A DNA stretch of 64,000 nucleotides from Terebella lapidaria (lineage: Eukaryota; Annelida; Polychaeta; Terebellida; Terebellidae). The stretch lies in the NCBI GenBank assembly GCA_949152475.1, contig OX424563.1:18821001-18885000 (forward strand), given 5' to 3'. This document shows positions 42,881 through 54,639 of the stretch, one piece after another. The position numbers and the translations under genes were made by a program. The notes under the pieces were generated by a model. The model had not been told where the DNA came from, did no database searches, and saw only the letters and a program-made list of their open reading frames with translations. Each line of letters starts with the position of its first letter. Within the stretch, counting starts at the first letter, position 1.

Positions 42881-45220
42881 GCTATTTGAAAAAATTAGCC
42901 CAAAGGCTATATGACAGGTTACCGAACAATATATGTAGCCTTTTTCCCCGTGACCCTGAAAACAAGGTCTCTAGCCCGAAGGCTATGACAGGTTACCGGA
43001 CAATTTATGTTTTATATATTAGATAATAGCCTTTTTCCCCGTGACCTTGAAAATAAGGTCTCTGGCCAAATTCAAGGTCATGAGAATATCCAGCATAAAT
43101 GTACATGTATATCATTCTCATATGTCCACAAGTGATTGCTAAGCTGTGAATTGAATAACAAGGAAGATATTAGCAATTTTGTCCTGAAGATTTTGTGGTC
43201 AAGAGTCAAATTCAAGGTCTCCGAAATATTTGCACAATTGATTCCTAAGCTGAAAAGTCGATAATAAGCAAAATATTAGCCATTTTGTGCTGTGACCTTG
43301 CGAATGAGTTCAGAGATCAAAATCAAGGTCATGACAATATCCAACATATAACATTTCCTATATATGCACAATTGATTCCTAAGCTGTAAAGTCGAAAAAA
43401 GCGAGATATTAGCCATTTTGTGCTCAGTCCTAAAAAATATGGTCAAATGTCAAGTACAAGGTCATCATAATTTTCAGCGTATATCATTTTCTGTATGTCC
43501 ACCATTGGTTCCCATGCTATTAAGTCGATAAGAATCAAGATATCAGTCATTTTGTCCTGTGACCTTGAAAGTGAGGTCGAATTCAAGGTCATGGCAATAT
43601 TCAGCATACCTCTATCATTTTCTATATATGTTCACACTTGGTCCCTAAGCTGTCAAGTCAATAAGAAGCGAGATATCAGCCATTTTGTGCTCTGACCTTG
43701 AGAATCAGATCAAGGTCAAATTCAAGGTTATCAGAATATTCAGTGTATATTATTTTCTGTATGTCCACAATAGGTTCACGAGCTATAATGTCAATAGAGA
43801 AGCAATATATTAGCCATTTTGTCCTATGATCTTGAAAATGAGGTCAAAGTTTGAAATCAAGGTCATGGCAATATCCACCATATATGATATCGACGAAAAT
43901 GAAAAATGTCGACTCACCAAAAAAATTTGAGGTCGAGGTCAGAATTAATCCATAATACCCCTTAGACATGTTTGTCTAGGGCGACGAGTCTGAAAATAAA
44001 GTCGGTTTCGCTCTAAGACACACCATCTCTGAGATATTGTCGAAACCGACTCGGCAAACAAATTTCAGGTCAAGGTCATCTAGGGCGACGAGTCCGACAT
44101 AAAACTTTTGTTTCGCTCTAGGACGCACCGTTTCCGAGATATCGACAGAAAACGAACAATGCTGACTCGGCAAAAAAATTTCAGGTCAACATCAAAGTTT
44201 TCCATAATACCCCTTAGACATATTTGTTTAGGGCGACGAGTCCAAAAATAATGTCCGTTTCACTCTACGACCCACCGTTTCCGAGATATCGCCGAAAACG
44301 AAAAATGTCGACTCGACTAAAAATTTCGTGGTCAAGGTCAAAGGTCATCCCTAATACCCTCAGACATGATCCTCTAGGATGACGAGTCCGAAAATAACGT
44401 CCGTTTCGCTCTACGACGAACCGTTTCCAAGATATCGGCGAAAAAAAAAAGGCAACTCAGCGAAAAAATTCAAGGTCAAGATCAAAGGTCATCCATAATA
44501 CCCATTAAACATATTTGTCTAGGGCGACGAGTCCGAAAATAACGTCCGTTTCGCTCTACGACACACTGTTTCCGAGATATGCAGGAAACCTCCAGGATGA
44601 GTCGGCAAAACTCTTCCGACCTCTAGGTCAAAGGTCGTTTGACGGCTTCATCCCAAAATCAATAGGTTTCTTCCTTGTTGGTATATGAACCCCCATGCAA
44701 AGTTCTGCAGCCATTGACTGAGGAGTTTTTGAGTTATCGCGCGGAAACAAAGTCCAGAAAATGACCACGATTTCATCCTCACGGACCTCGGATCCGGCTC
44801 AAAAACTATACAGCCCATAATATATCTGAACAGTGGTGAAAATTTAAAGTCGATCCCTCAAGGCGTTCTCGAGTTATCGCACGGAAACAGTGTATATCAT
44901 TATGTTCACAATTGTTTCCTAAGCTGTAGAGTCGATAATAAGCGAAATGTTAACCATTTTGTCCTGTGACCTTGAAAATTAAGTCAAAGGTCAAATTCAA
45001 GGTCATGACAATATTCAGAATATATCATTTTCTTATATGTTCACAATTAATTCCTAAGCTGTAAAATCGATAATAAGCGAGATATTAGCCATTTTGTCAT
45101 GTGACCTTGAAAATTAAGTCAAAGGTCAAATACAAGGTCGTGAGAATATTCAGCATATATCATTTCCAATATGTTCACAATTGATTCCTAATCTCAATAT
45201 TAAGTGAGATATCTGGAAAG
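42880..45220. repeat. Two tandem-repeat families rich in AGGTCA half-sites
   Basis: Family A (about 42940-43880 and again about 44890-45200) has units of roughly 135 bp marked by GTGACCTTGAAAA, 'attcaaggtcatg' and 'tattagccattttgt'. Family B (about 43960-44590) has units of roughly 145 bp marked by AGGGCGACGAGTCCGAAAAT, 'cgtttcgctctacgac' and 'tttccgagatat'. Most units contain 'aaggtca' or 'aggtcaaaggtca'; 44335-44347 is a perfect AGGTCA-A-AGGTCA (DR1). No coding function is seen. Confidence 0.75.
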
Positions 45221-45519
45221 TGTTCCCCATTATAAAGCATAGGTGAATTTAACATGGGAAAGTCCCTTTGGGCCGAGTTCGGGTCCAAAATGGCCACTTC
45301 GAGCAATAAGGGCAACGAAACTTGTACATGTCACAGGGGTACATATGAGGAGTGTTGTGCAGAGAAGAACAAGAGAGAACAAAGAAGAATGAACAGATTT
45401 AAAAAAAAAAAAAAAAAAGAACGCCGTCAAAGTCCAAAATGGTAGTTTTTCGTCAAAAATGGCCGCCATTCTGGAAACAAATTGCGAAAATCAAAAAATT
45501 ACCTCCCTCTCCAAATATT

Positions 45520-45652
45520 TTTAGGCATTTTTGTGCTAAAATTTCAGAAAGATTTTATCGTGAACTTCAAGGATAAAAATTGTAGACGCACGACGACGGA
45601 CGCAATGCCACAGGTTATCGGACCAAAGGTGCGGTAACCTAATATGACAAAT
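45520..45652. repeat. Interspersed repeat tail with terminal hairpin
   Basis: Matches 42685-42801 over 'taggcatttttgtgc', 'atttcagaaa' and 'gacggacgcaatgccac'-type stretches. It ends in GGTTATCGGACC..GGT..GGTAACC, able to fold. Probably the shared end of a family that includes 34619-35210. Confidence 0.5.
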
Positions 45653-45982
45653 CAGTATATCTAGTTTATATACCTTGCATCAATTGTGGGATTAATGAAT
45701 TGGCCAAGCAAAAAAATGAAAGTGTAGAAAAATATTATCCTGCATTCCAAGTACTAAAATTGCGGCTTAATACCCAATTAGAAGATGCAAAATAAGTTTA
45801 TTCGATGATCCAACACGAAACTAAGGCCAAAAAGGGGGTTAATTTTTCATGAAATGTTTACTTGTAGTTCCTGTTTCATACCCGACCCTATATTAGCTTT
45901 ACTAGATCTGACAAAATTTAGCACGTTCCGTAGCTGTTCCAGTGATTTAGTAATCGTTATAAACTTTTCGAACATGTGGTTT

Positions 45983-45998
45983 GGCCCTGAGGAGGGCC
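45983..45998 (-). terminator. Histone mRNA 3' stem-loop
   Basis: On the minus strand GGCCCT-CCTC-AGGGCC, a 6-bp stem with a 4-nt loop, 36 bp after the H1 stop codon and followed by AAACCACA. A purine-rich GAAAAG (about 45963-45968) downstream resembles the histone downstream element read by U7 snRNA. Confidence 0.88.
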
Positions 45999-46033
45999 GT
46001 TTGGTTGCCGAAACTGGAGCAGCAGAAGAGTGC

Positions 46034-46579
46034 TCACTTCTTGGCTGCTGGCTTCTTCGCCTTGGGCTTCGCGGCTTTTTTGGCAGCTGGCTTCTTGGCT
46101 GCAGGCTTCTTCGCAGCCTTTTTGGCAGGTTTCTTGGCCGCCGGCTTCTTTGCTGCCTTCTTGGGCGACTTTTTGGCAGCACCTTCCTTCTTCTCAGCCT
46201 TCTTCTTGGGGGCCTTTGGCTTCTTTGCTTTCTTCGGGCTCTTGGGCTTCTTTGCCTTTGGCTTCTTGACAGCCTTCTTCACCTTGGGCTTCTCTGCCTT
46301 CTTAGCCAGACGGTAGGATCCCTTGACCTGTTCCAGGGCCTTGTCGGTGACAGCCTTCTTCAGATAGCGGCGGATGAAGGGTCCGGTGCGGACCATGTCG
46401 ATGCCCTTGTAGTTGGCCTGGATGTATTTCTTGATGGCAGCCAGGGATGATCCCTTCTTCTCCTTCAAGGCTGTGATAGCGGCTTTCACCATCACAGCGG
46501 TCGTGGGGTGCTCACTGGCCTTGGCTGGCTTCTTGGCCTTAGCCGCTTTCTTCGCTGGTGCTTTCGCTGCGTCAGACAT
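46034..46579 (-). CDS. Histone H1, replication-dependent type, intronless
   Basis: 181-aa linker histone that binds the nucleosome dyad and linker DNA. A short Ala/Lys-rich N-tail is followed by the winged-helix globular domain (about residues 23-92: TAVMVKAAITALKEKKGSSL, AAIKKYIQANYKGIDM, FIRRYLKKAVTDKALEQVKG, SYRLAK). A long Lys/Ala/Pro-rich C-tail has repeated AAKKP and PKAKKP units. There is no intron. A TATA box lies upstream (46667-46672) and a histone-type stem-loop downstream (45983-45998), both expected of S-phase histone genes. Codon use is more GC-rich than the AT-rich flanks. No core histone gene is visible nearby, so this H1 stands alone within the window. Confidence 0.96.
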   Translation of the reverse strand: MSDAAKAPAKKAAKAKKPAKASEHPTTAVMVKAAITALKEKKGSSLAAIKKYIQANYKGIDMVRTGPFIRRYLKKAVTDKALEQVKGSYRLAKKAEKPKVKKAVKKPKAKKPKSPKKAKKPKAPKKKAEKKEGAAKKSPKKAAKKPAAKKPAKKAAKKPAAKKPAAKKAAKPKAKKPAAKK

Positions 46580-46666
46580 CTTGTAAAGTTTCTCGGTCCT
46601 CTTCGTAGATCTGCTAAGTGCAAGCTCTGTCGATGAAGTTATGCCCCATCCATTTCTGCTCGCGTA

Positions 46667-46672
46667 CTTATA
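46667..46672 (-). promoter_or_regulatory. TATA box of the H1 gene
   Basis: TATAAG on the minus strand, 88-93 bp upstream of the ATG, in a GC-rich stretch. The distance fits a leader of about 60 nt. Confidence 0.7.
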
Positions 46673-46799
46673 GGGCGCGCGCGGACCTCAGAGTGGCACG
46701 CGGCTCGCAGGTGCCCGAGTCGGTGCGCGGATAACAATTCATGCAAACTCTGTGCTAGATGTTCGACTTTACGCCCTTATAGACGCAAGAATACTGTAT

Positions 46800-48559
46800 A
46801 TTCGACAGTGAAAGTAGTAGTGTTCATGGGAAACATTGTTTTATACATATTTCTGAAAGTATGTAGCATTTCACCGCGAACAATCGAAGTTATAGCCCTT
46901 TTTGCGTGAGAAAAAATATGGCGATATAACAAATTGAACAAAATTTCCGAACATTTCCTCTTTTGCTGTTTTTCTGGTTAATGTATGGAATGGATACTTT
47001 ACTGCAAATGAAAGTATATGTGATTACCTACAAGCTGATATAAAATTCAAGGCATGTTATCACGCCCAAGTCGAATTATTGACAATTTTAAAATGCTATC
47101 TAGCACACGATTAGAACTCTCTCGACCCATTTTTGGGGTTCGGTTCGAGCCGAGGATCAAGAAGATCGAACTTAGTTTTCTAACAATTTCAGGCATATAA
47201 TCGCCTAAAAAGTTACTGTTATTAATTTAAATGATGTTTTCTAACTAAGTTAGTTGTTACATGGGAGTTTATTCAACGTTATTTAGAAATACGGACAGAA
47301 TTACGAAATGGCCTTTGTTTACGAACTCGCGCGTTTGCTTTCAAAATGGCCTGCCTCGAACCGAATCTTGTTCGTATATTTTCAATGTTTTTATGGCGTT
47401 CTTTCTGGAATATGTTGCTTTCCTTATAATGTGAAAGTACATATGTAAGGCAAACATAGGGAATTGATGAGGTTTGTAGTTTTGTAATGGGATAAGTTTG
47501 TTTCTGAGTCAATATACAAAATCGTAGGCCTTCTTTATTGTGGTCGCTCTGGCCCAAACAAAATGGCTACATGCATGTGAGGGATCGAATCGATCATGTA
47601 TATTATATTTGTGGAGTGGAAGTGAAATCTCTAGTAGTTGAAAGAACAAATCGTTATGAATTTAGAAATAAGTATACATGCAGAAAGGAGCAATTATTTT
47701 GTAAATATTTTACTTCAACATTACTATTGAATTATGAAAACACATAACTCAGCATTATAAAGCTCACTTGATTATACACGTATAAAAAAAATAAAGTTAA
47801 CTATGACCGCCCATCTTGTGAGACCAAAGTAATATCAAAATTCAGGTAATATAAAAAAAAACTAATCAAAATCTCTGCTCAAATAGTTTACATGAATACA
47901 CGAGCTAATGCCTCTGCTATACCCAGCTATATAGTAATCAGATATGGATCTTTGAAAAAAATATAGGCCTATGTATGGTTATTTACAAAGCTAACGTTTA
48001 ATAAATATCAGAAATACATAAGATCATGATGATCTTATGTATTTCCGTCTATATCCACCGCATCATTCAGCATGAATAATGGAAAATGTAACTAGGCTAG
48101 TTGATTTAGGGTGGGCCTGTATCTACTACCCCCAAATCAATTTCCATAGCATAGCCTACATCTGTGGTCAAAGTTGGTTTTTCCCAATGCTTGACGTATA
48201 TATGAATGTCTTGGTCATAACTCACTGTAGCTTGCCCTGTATTTTTGTAATACATGTATTATGTAATAAAGATTTGTTTGGCAACATTACTATCTCTGTC
48301 TTCAAGAACGTTTTTGTTTTTCAATCATCAATATCTTACATGTTATTTATTGTCAAATGTTCACATCTAGGCCCACAATATTCTTGGAAACTACAGAAAT
48401 ATACATGTAATGGTGCAGGTTCACATGCATAGGCCTAAATATTGGTTTAGTTTATCGTTTCCTGATATAGTCTTCATAATTCCTATTATATCGCGGGATT
48501 TTGTGGTTGTATGTGATGTACTAGGGCAATAATCTATCGAACAACAATTTTAGTCCTCC

Positions 48560-48591
<32 letters not shown>

Positions 48592-49130
48592 TTTCACGGA
48601 GTTTTGACTGGACACCTCTATATATATATGCTTGTCTTAGCAAGTTCGATACCAATATATCCTTAAAACCCGATCTGTTTCTAAGAAAAAAAAACGTCTG
48701 AACACAATTTGGTCGATTAACGTATTACTGTATTCAATGCACATGTGCTTCGAAAAATAATATGCAAAAAAAATGACTTCGGACTTAAAATCATCCCGAT
48801 TTTTGGTGCATTCAAGCATTTCAAACATTTTGGAACCACAGATTTGCTTTAAGTTCAAAACTCAAAATTCGGCCATAATACTTCAGGTATATCGCCGAAA
48901 TTTTTAGTTTTTGTAAGCCCTAATTTTGTGTGAAAAAGATGGTAGGCCTATATGTAGATAACTATAATGTTCAAATGATGCCGATGTCCCTAAAAATGTC
49001 TCGTTGATAAATTCGAAGATTGTGTAACATAAGTATCTAATAATAAGCCTAATAGTTTTGAGATAATACAGAAACAGATTTAAACGTATATAACTAATAT
49101 TTTTCACGTCGTAACATATATAGGGCCTAC
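46800..49130. other. Gene-poor stretch
   Basis: No supportable gene. It contains a 35-bp near-palindrome (48011-48045: 17-bp arms, one central base) and a C-run followed by a CA repeat (about 48557-48591). Confidence 0.5.
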
Positions 49131-49132
49131 CC

Positions 49133-50235
49133 GGGGATCCCCGTGTTTAAACCCCTCTTTGGATAAGCCCATGGGCTAATACAAGGGGAGGTATATTCTT
49201 GTATAGGCCCATGGGCTTATGAACGGAATAAAATTTTGTCTCGCTTCAGGACTGGGCTTATATTTGGAGAAACCGTAATTGACGTTATGTTTTTCGTACG
49301 AGACGTTGGTAAGTGTTCGCACCTAGAATAAGGTACTGAAATGAAATTGATAAAGACGTGCGTGATCGAGCGGTGCCTAGGGCTAGTACGGAGATACTTG
49401 ACCAGCTGGATTTTATCTGGTATATGCATGCATAGGCATGTATATGTGTACTTTTTTATTCGCCATGAGTGCGTCTAATATGACTCAATATCTGTGATTA
49501 TACACTGGAATAAATGTTTATATACAATTATTAGGGCCTCAAGGGGATACGCTAACGCGGTCGTCGGCGACCGTATCGCCTCCTATATGTATGTATACAT
49601 GTGTGTGTAAATGTGTGTGGTGGGGTGTGGGTGCGTATGTGTGTATAGGTGACCGTGTGCTTGTATATGATATTATGTACATGGGCATATTTCTTTTTAT
49701 AAATAAGTGTGTGATTAATGTGAGTGGTGTGTGATTGAACATTCCTATTGTATAGAGTTGTAGCTATATTAAGGTGTATGGGTGGTGGGTGGTTAGTGTG
49801 TTCAATAAGTTTCGGTGTTGGTATTTCCTTGTATTATTTTGTTTACTCATTAAGTTTCTTTTTTTTTTCTTTCTTTCTTTTTTTTTTTTTTTTTTTTCTT
49901 TTTGTCTAAATTGCTATTAGTTATTATTTCTATATATCTCGGGGGGCAGTAGGAAGACAGTCAGGATTGACTATACTGTCCCTTCGCATACCACAACCGC
50001 TTCATATATTTTATATTTGTCCGTGTGTTAAAATTTTTTGTGTTATGCGAGAATAAACTACTACTACTATTACGCATATAAGAAGTGCTTTCTCCTCTAA
50101 TCCATTGTAAATTCAAATAAAAGTCGTTGAATAATTATTCCCCAAATACAAGCCCATGGGCCTATATCTTATTTCATTCGACACAATACCCTTTCCCCAA
50201 TTATAAGCCCAGGGCTTAAATACGGGGATCCCCGG
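49133..50235. mobile_element. TA-flanked foldback element holding a LINE tail
   Basis: Ends CCCGGGGATCCCCGTGTTTA and the inverse TTAAATACGGGGATCCCCGG, with TA outside each. Second inverted segments contain 'aagcccatgggct'. Inside, about 49940-50070 looks like a LINE 3' tail ending in AATAAACTACTACTACTA, preceded by a T-rich run (49860-49900) and GT-rich DNA. Tc1/mariner-like mobilisation is inferred from TA only. Confidence 0.55.
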
Positions 50236-50852
50236 TATAACAAGTTACTCTGTACTTATTTTTTTCTTTATATTTCTGCGATGCTAAATGGTATCGTGTT
50301 ACAACTTAACATACTCCACGCCGGAGTCAACCCTAAAAGTGTTTTATGCCCTTTGGTCAAACGGCAATTCTGTACTAATTTTCATACTTCTGTCGCAAAA
50401 ATTGTAGAAGTTGCAATCTGAAATTTGGTATATAAATGGTATATTTGTTTGACAGGTTCTGGAGAGTAGTTTATAATGCGATACCATTTAGCATCGTAAC
50501 AATATCAGCAAAAAAAAAATAAAAATAGTTTAAACCAGTTTTTTAAAAATCAGAGTAGATATAGGCCTATACTCCAATTTCAAAGTCATTAGACTAGGCC
50601 TATATCGTGAAATATAGGCCCACTCTTCTAAACTGTAATGGATCAGAATATATAACAGAAAAAAATATATCATTTAGATGCTAAGAGTGGGAAAATCTGA
50701 ACGGAATTTATTATTATGCCCTTGTTATCTAGGTCGACTGTTCACACTAACTTCACGGGCCATGTGCACTGCATTCGTATAAATTGATCGATAGTGCCCT
50801 TTTATGACACCGTAGCATACTCTACCACCTTTACGCGCTTCGTAAGTCACGT

Positions 50853-50924
50853 GGTTCTATGGTGTAATGGTTAGCACTCTGGACTTTGAATCCAGCGATC
50901 CGAGTTCAAATCTCGGTAGAACCT
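50853..50924 (+). tRNA. tRNA-Gln (anticodon TTG)
   Basis: 72 bp without intron or encoded CCA. The acceptor GGTTCTA pairs with TAGAACC, with discriminator T. The A-box region has TGGTGTAATGGTTAGCA, the anticodon stem CTGGA/TCCAG encloses CTTTGAA (TTG at 50886-50888), and the T arm has GAGTTCAAATCTC (B box). The D-arm pattern and the T-arm sequence match the conserved animal tRNA-Gln. It decodes CAA. A T7 run about 6 bp after the gene is the Pol III stop. Confidence 0.95.
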
Positions 50925-50929
50925 CTGAA

Positions 50930-50938
50930 CATTTTTTT
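50930..50938 (+). terminator. Pol III terminator of tRNA-Gln
   Basis: A run of seven T directly after the tRNA gene. Confidence 0.8.
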
Positions 50939-50939
50939 C

Positions 50940-53900
50940 CTCAATAACTCAATTTTCTCCAACACATGTCCATTCTATGTGGTCCAAAGTGAATTTCTAG
51001 GATCAGACATGCATATTTTCACTCATTTTTATATTGTTATTTTTGGATAGACTCACTATATTGCAGCAGTAGATCCAGGCAAAATCGAGTCATATTTTCT
51101 GTAAATTGCTAGGCCTATAGATTTATAAGGATTCATAGTACACACAAATTAACAATTAGATCTTTTCATACCCTCAACATCTCTGTGTTTCACAGTAAAT
51201 CATTGTGCTTTCTACAAGTACTGAAAGGAAAACGTATTGAATTCAATAAACAACAATTCAAGTGCAGTCAATCGCAGGAAAAATATGTTTCTTAAAAATT
51301 GTTATAATAAGATGTTATTTACTTGCTATACTCCCAAGATAATTTTATTCCTAAAAATAAGTATTTGAGTCTTGAAATGAAATGATATCATATTTCCGCT
51401 TAATTTAGAAAATATTATCTCATTCATCCAAGTAAATATGTTCTTGGTTACTTATACTTGGTAGTAAGAACATTTTTACTTGGTGGGTGAAATAATATTC
51501 TTTGAAGTTTCTGGAAATAAAAGTTAGATGACAATACTAAAATTCTCAATAAGAAGATATTTATTGAAAATTACACATTTTTTCCAAGGAAGGTAGGGCT
51601 GGGGTACGCAAATGCCCTCGCAGGCCCTCACCGCTTCTACAGGTCATGGAAGTATTTCTATGTACAGGTAGGCCTATATAGGACTATGATATAGGGGCCT
51701 AGCCTGCGACAGCTTTAATAGCGAAGGGGCCTACTGTAACAGTAGTCCATAGATTTCAATTTCCAATTTCATATCTGAATACTGTCGGGAAAATTAGCAT
51801 TATATTTTGATCTCATTTTTAGAAGGTTCGAACAAACTTGTTCAAAATTTTTGCAAAATTGTATTGACTTTTCATGTCACTGGAACCAATAGAATTGTTT
51901 TGTTACGCAATAAAACTATAGTAATCTATAATCGAATGACATAGACTACTAATATCTAGGCCTACTACATCTGAAAAAAAGTGTTTTGAATTGTTTTGGT
52001 TTCACCTTTTACTCGCTGGCGTGCCCATGTCACTGTAAAAGTAGGCCTGTTTACAAATACAGAAGAGAGAATATCGAAGATGTCACACATGCTGGAGTCA
52101 AGAGATCATTATGGATGGTACAAACCTATTATTGTGTTGACTGGCGGTGAATTATTTGTATTCGATTCAAAGGCAAGCACCAATGAGAAGTTTCATACAT
52201 GGTTCCTTCTGAATTAACGCTTGGACCGTTATAAAAGTGGATAGTTCTATACTCAAAGTGCATAAAACGTTAGGTAATGAATAGAATAGCCTGAAAGTGG
52301 ACAAGCGGAATTGCATCAATGAACATGAACTAGCATATTATTAGTTTATGGACTAGAGTCGATAAATGCTGTATGACCTACATGTGCGAAGAATCTTTAT
52401 TCATAAATGATACATGTCAATGATTAGGTCTACGTAAAATTACTCTTTAAGACTTTTTAGTTAAAAAATAAATACAAAGAGTTAATAGCATACAAATCAA
52501 TGATTTTTATAGAAATATTTTCATGATTTTTTTTAGATTGTAATGAAAATTTTATATCATTATTTTCGCATGTCTGTTTAATTTGTTTAATGTTGATTTA
52601 CATGTGTGAGCATGCATGTCGCATGTTTTGTCTGTCATTGATTCTGTCTGGGACAAACTTATACGCAGATAGACATAAACATTCCAACATCCTCTCGACT
52701 TCTTTTCGGGGATCGATACAGGACAAAAGTTGCTAGCAAAACTGGTTGGAGGAGAAAAAACGCAGGATCAATTGTGAAACTGACGTCATCAAATATAGAA
52801 AGCGTGTATGCAACTGACATCTTAATGTTATTCCCCGCAGAATAGTCGATAAAATGGTTTTGTCAGGATAATTAACATTTCAAGATGTTATAACACAAGA
52901 CTTGTATAAATAGAGAGGAATGCAGACATAACAAATGTGTTCGTATTTATCAAACCAATAGACAAGCTTAATGGGACAATCAATTTTGTTATATTGAGAA
53001 TTTAACTTTCTCTCTGAAGAATTGATAACTGGTTTCCATATTTATTCTTTAGCTTTGAAAATTTAGTAGAGTTTTCATTATTAATTTCCCAGTTTCTAAA
53101 GTGAGTGAATATTTCTTGAGAGAAAAAAAATCCCAAATTTATAAAAGTTGAATGTCCCTTATAAGCTTCTCTATAGTATTCGTTTATTCATACATTTATT
53201 GATATATTTATTCATATATTTGTCCAAAGTCTATACACTTTCATTCACTGTCGAATGTGACGCAAAATGAACATGGATTGGGTTGCTTAATTTCGTTTGT
53301 GCATGTGATACTGCTATTTTCACGCTCACAGCTGTGATTTACACAAGCCGGACATGTAATTAGGGCTGGATGCTTGGCCGGAATACAACATCACAAAAGA
53401 AAGGAGGCAGTTTGTTTTGATCTGGTGACAGATGCGTATCGATTGCGTACGTTTTCAGCTTATAAATAGTATTATGATAAGGGGTTTAAAATCTTCGGAT
53501 CTAGGCCATTGCGGAACGAGAGCTGACGCATATCATTCAGATTGTTGCAATTCCTATGAATTTTGTCGAATCTATTAAATATCCGCTTCAAATACAAACA
53601 TGTGCTTTTTTACCTGTCATAGTGAAGCGATCCTTGCAAAATACTTTTTTTTTTTCGTCAAGATCTATTCTGTACTTCGATATTATAATAGGAGATAACT
53701 TTGCTTGTGTGAAAAAAAATTATGTAATGGCTGTAATGATTGAACTATCATTTGAGAATTTATTAACCATTCAATTATCAGAAATCATTCGAAAATCAAT
53801 ATATTTCACGGGTGACCCCAGAAATATATTAGTCCACTTTATATGTCGATGAATTTTGATACACCGTCTGCAGACAGTGACGTCATTACAGGCTTCAAAT

Positions 53901-54540
53901 AAGTACGCGTGGATTTGATAAATCGATTGTTTGTGTTGACGGTTTGAATTGAATCGCACAAAGAGTTCATTAGCAATGGATGTATTCATGAAATTGACCC
54001 TCATTGAACTTTACAACAGATGTAATGTTCGTACCCCCCCCCCCCCCCCACTCTCTCGTACCCACACCATCATTTATGCCAATGACCAATGGAGCACAAT
54101 GGTTGAGATGAACTCTACATGTTGTCACTCATGCTGAATTAACGCCATCGAAGTCATTTGAAGTTTCTAATTAATTTATACCACGTAACGACCTCTAAAA
54201 GTTGCGAGTGTTGCCAACTGAATATAATGGTGATTCTCCCAGTAGGCCTACTCAACTTATGTAATGTCAGTTGAATGGATGAAGGTTAAAAGGTCAAAAA
54301 TGACTGATGATCGTCATTGTTAATGTGATAGTCCATCTGTTTTCAATAAAAGTTCAGGGCCTATAATATAGAAACACAGAAAACCGTGATTAAGCAATAC
54401 AAAAGATATTATTTGTTTTTATTCCCTCGTGTATAGGCCCTATGTTTTATTTTTGGACGTTTTGGTACATAAAAATATTATAATACACATTATTGATACA
54501 TCGATGTACGGTGCCCCTGATAGGACATGATGAAAAAAAA
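50940..54540. other. Gene-poor stretch
   Basis: AT-rich DNA with many 'aggcctat' words and a C-run at about 54035-54049. The frames at 51996-52217 and 53556-53852 have no recognisable domain or splice context. Confidence 0.5.
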
Positions 54541-54633
54541 TACTACTTCGTTCGCACGAATTACTACTTCGTTTGCACGAATTACTACTTCGTTTGCACG
54601 AATTACTACTTCGTTTGCACGAATTACTACTTT
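54541..54633. repeat. 21-bp tandem repeat, about 4.4 copies
   Basis: Unit begins TACTACTTCGTTTGCACGAA; the copies are nearly identical. A passing frame would read as a seven-residue repeat (NYYFVCT), but nothing suggests it is coding. Confidence 0.85.
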
Positions 54634-54639
54634 CGATGT

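Noticed and set aside
45854-46450. Long plus-strand frames opposite histone H1
   Set aside because: Mirror frames of the Lys/Ala-rich H1 coding strand; the minus-strand protein is an unmistakable H1 with matching promoter and stem-loop.
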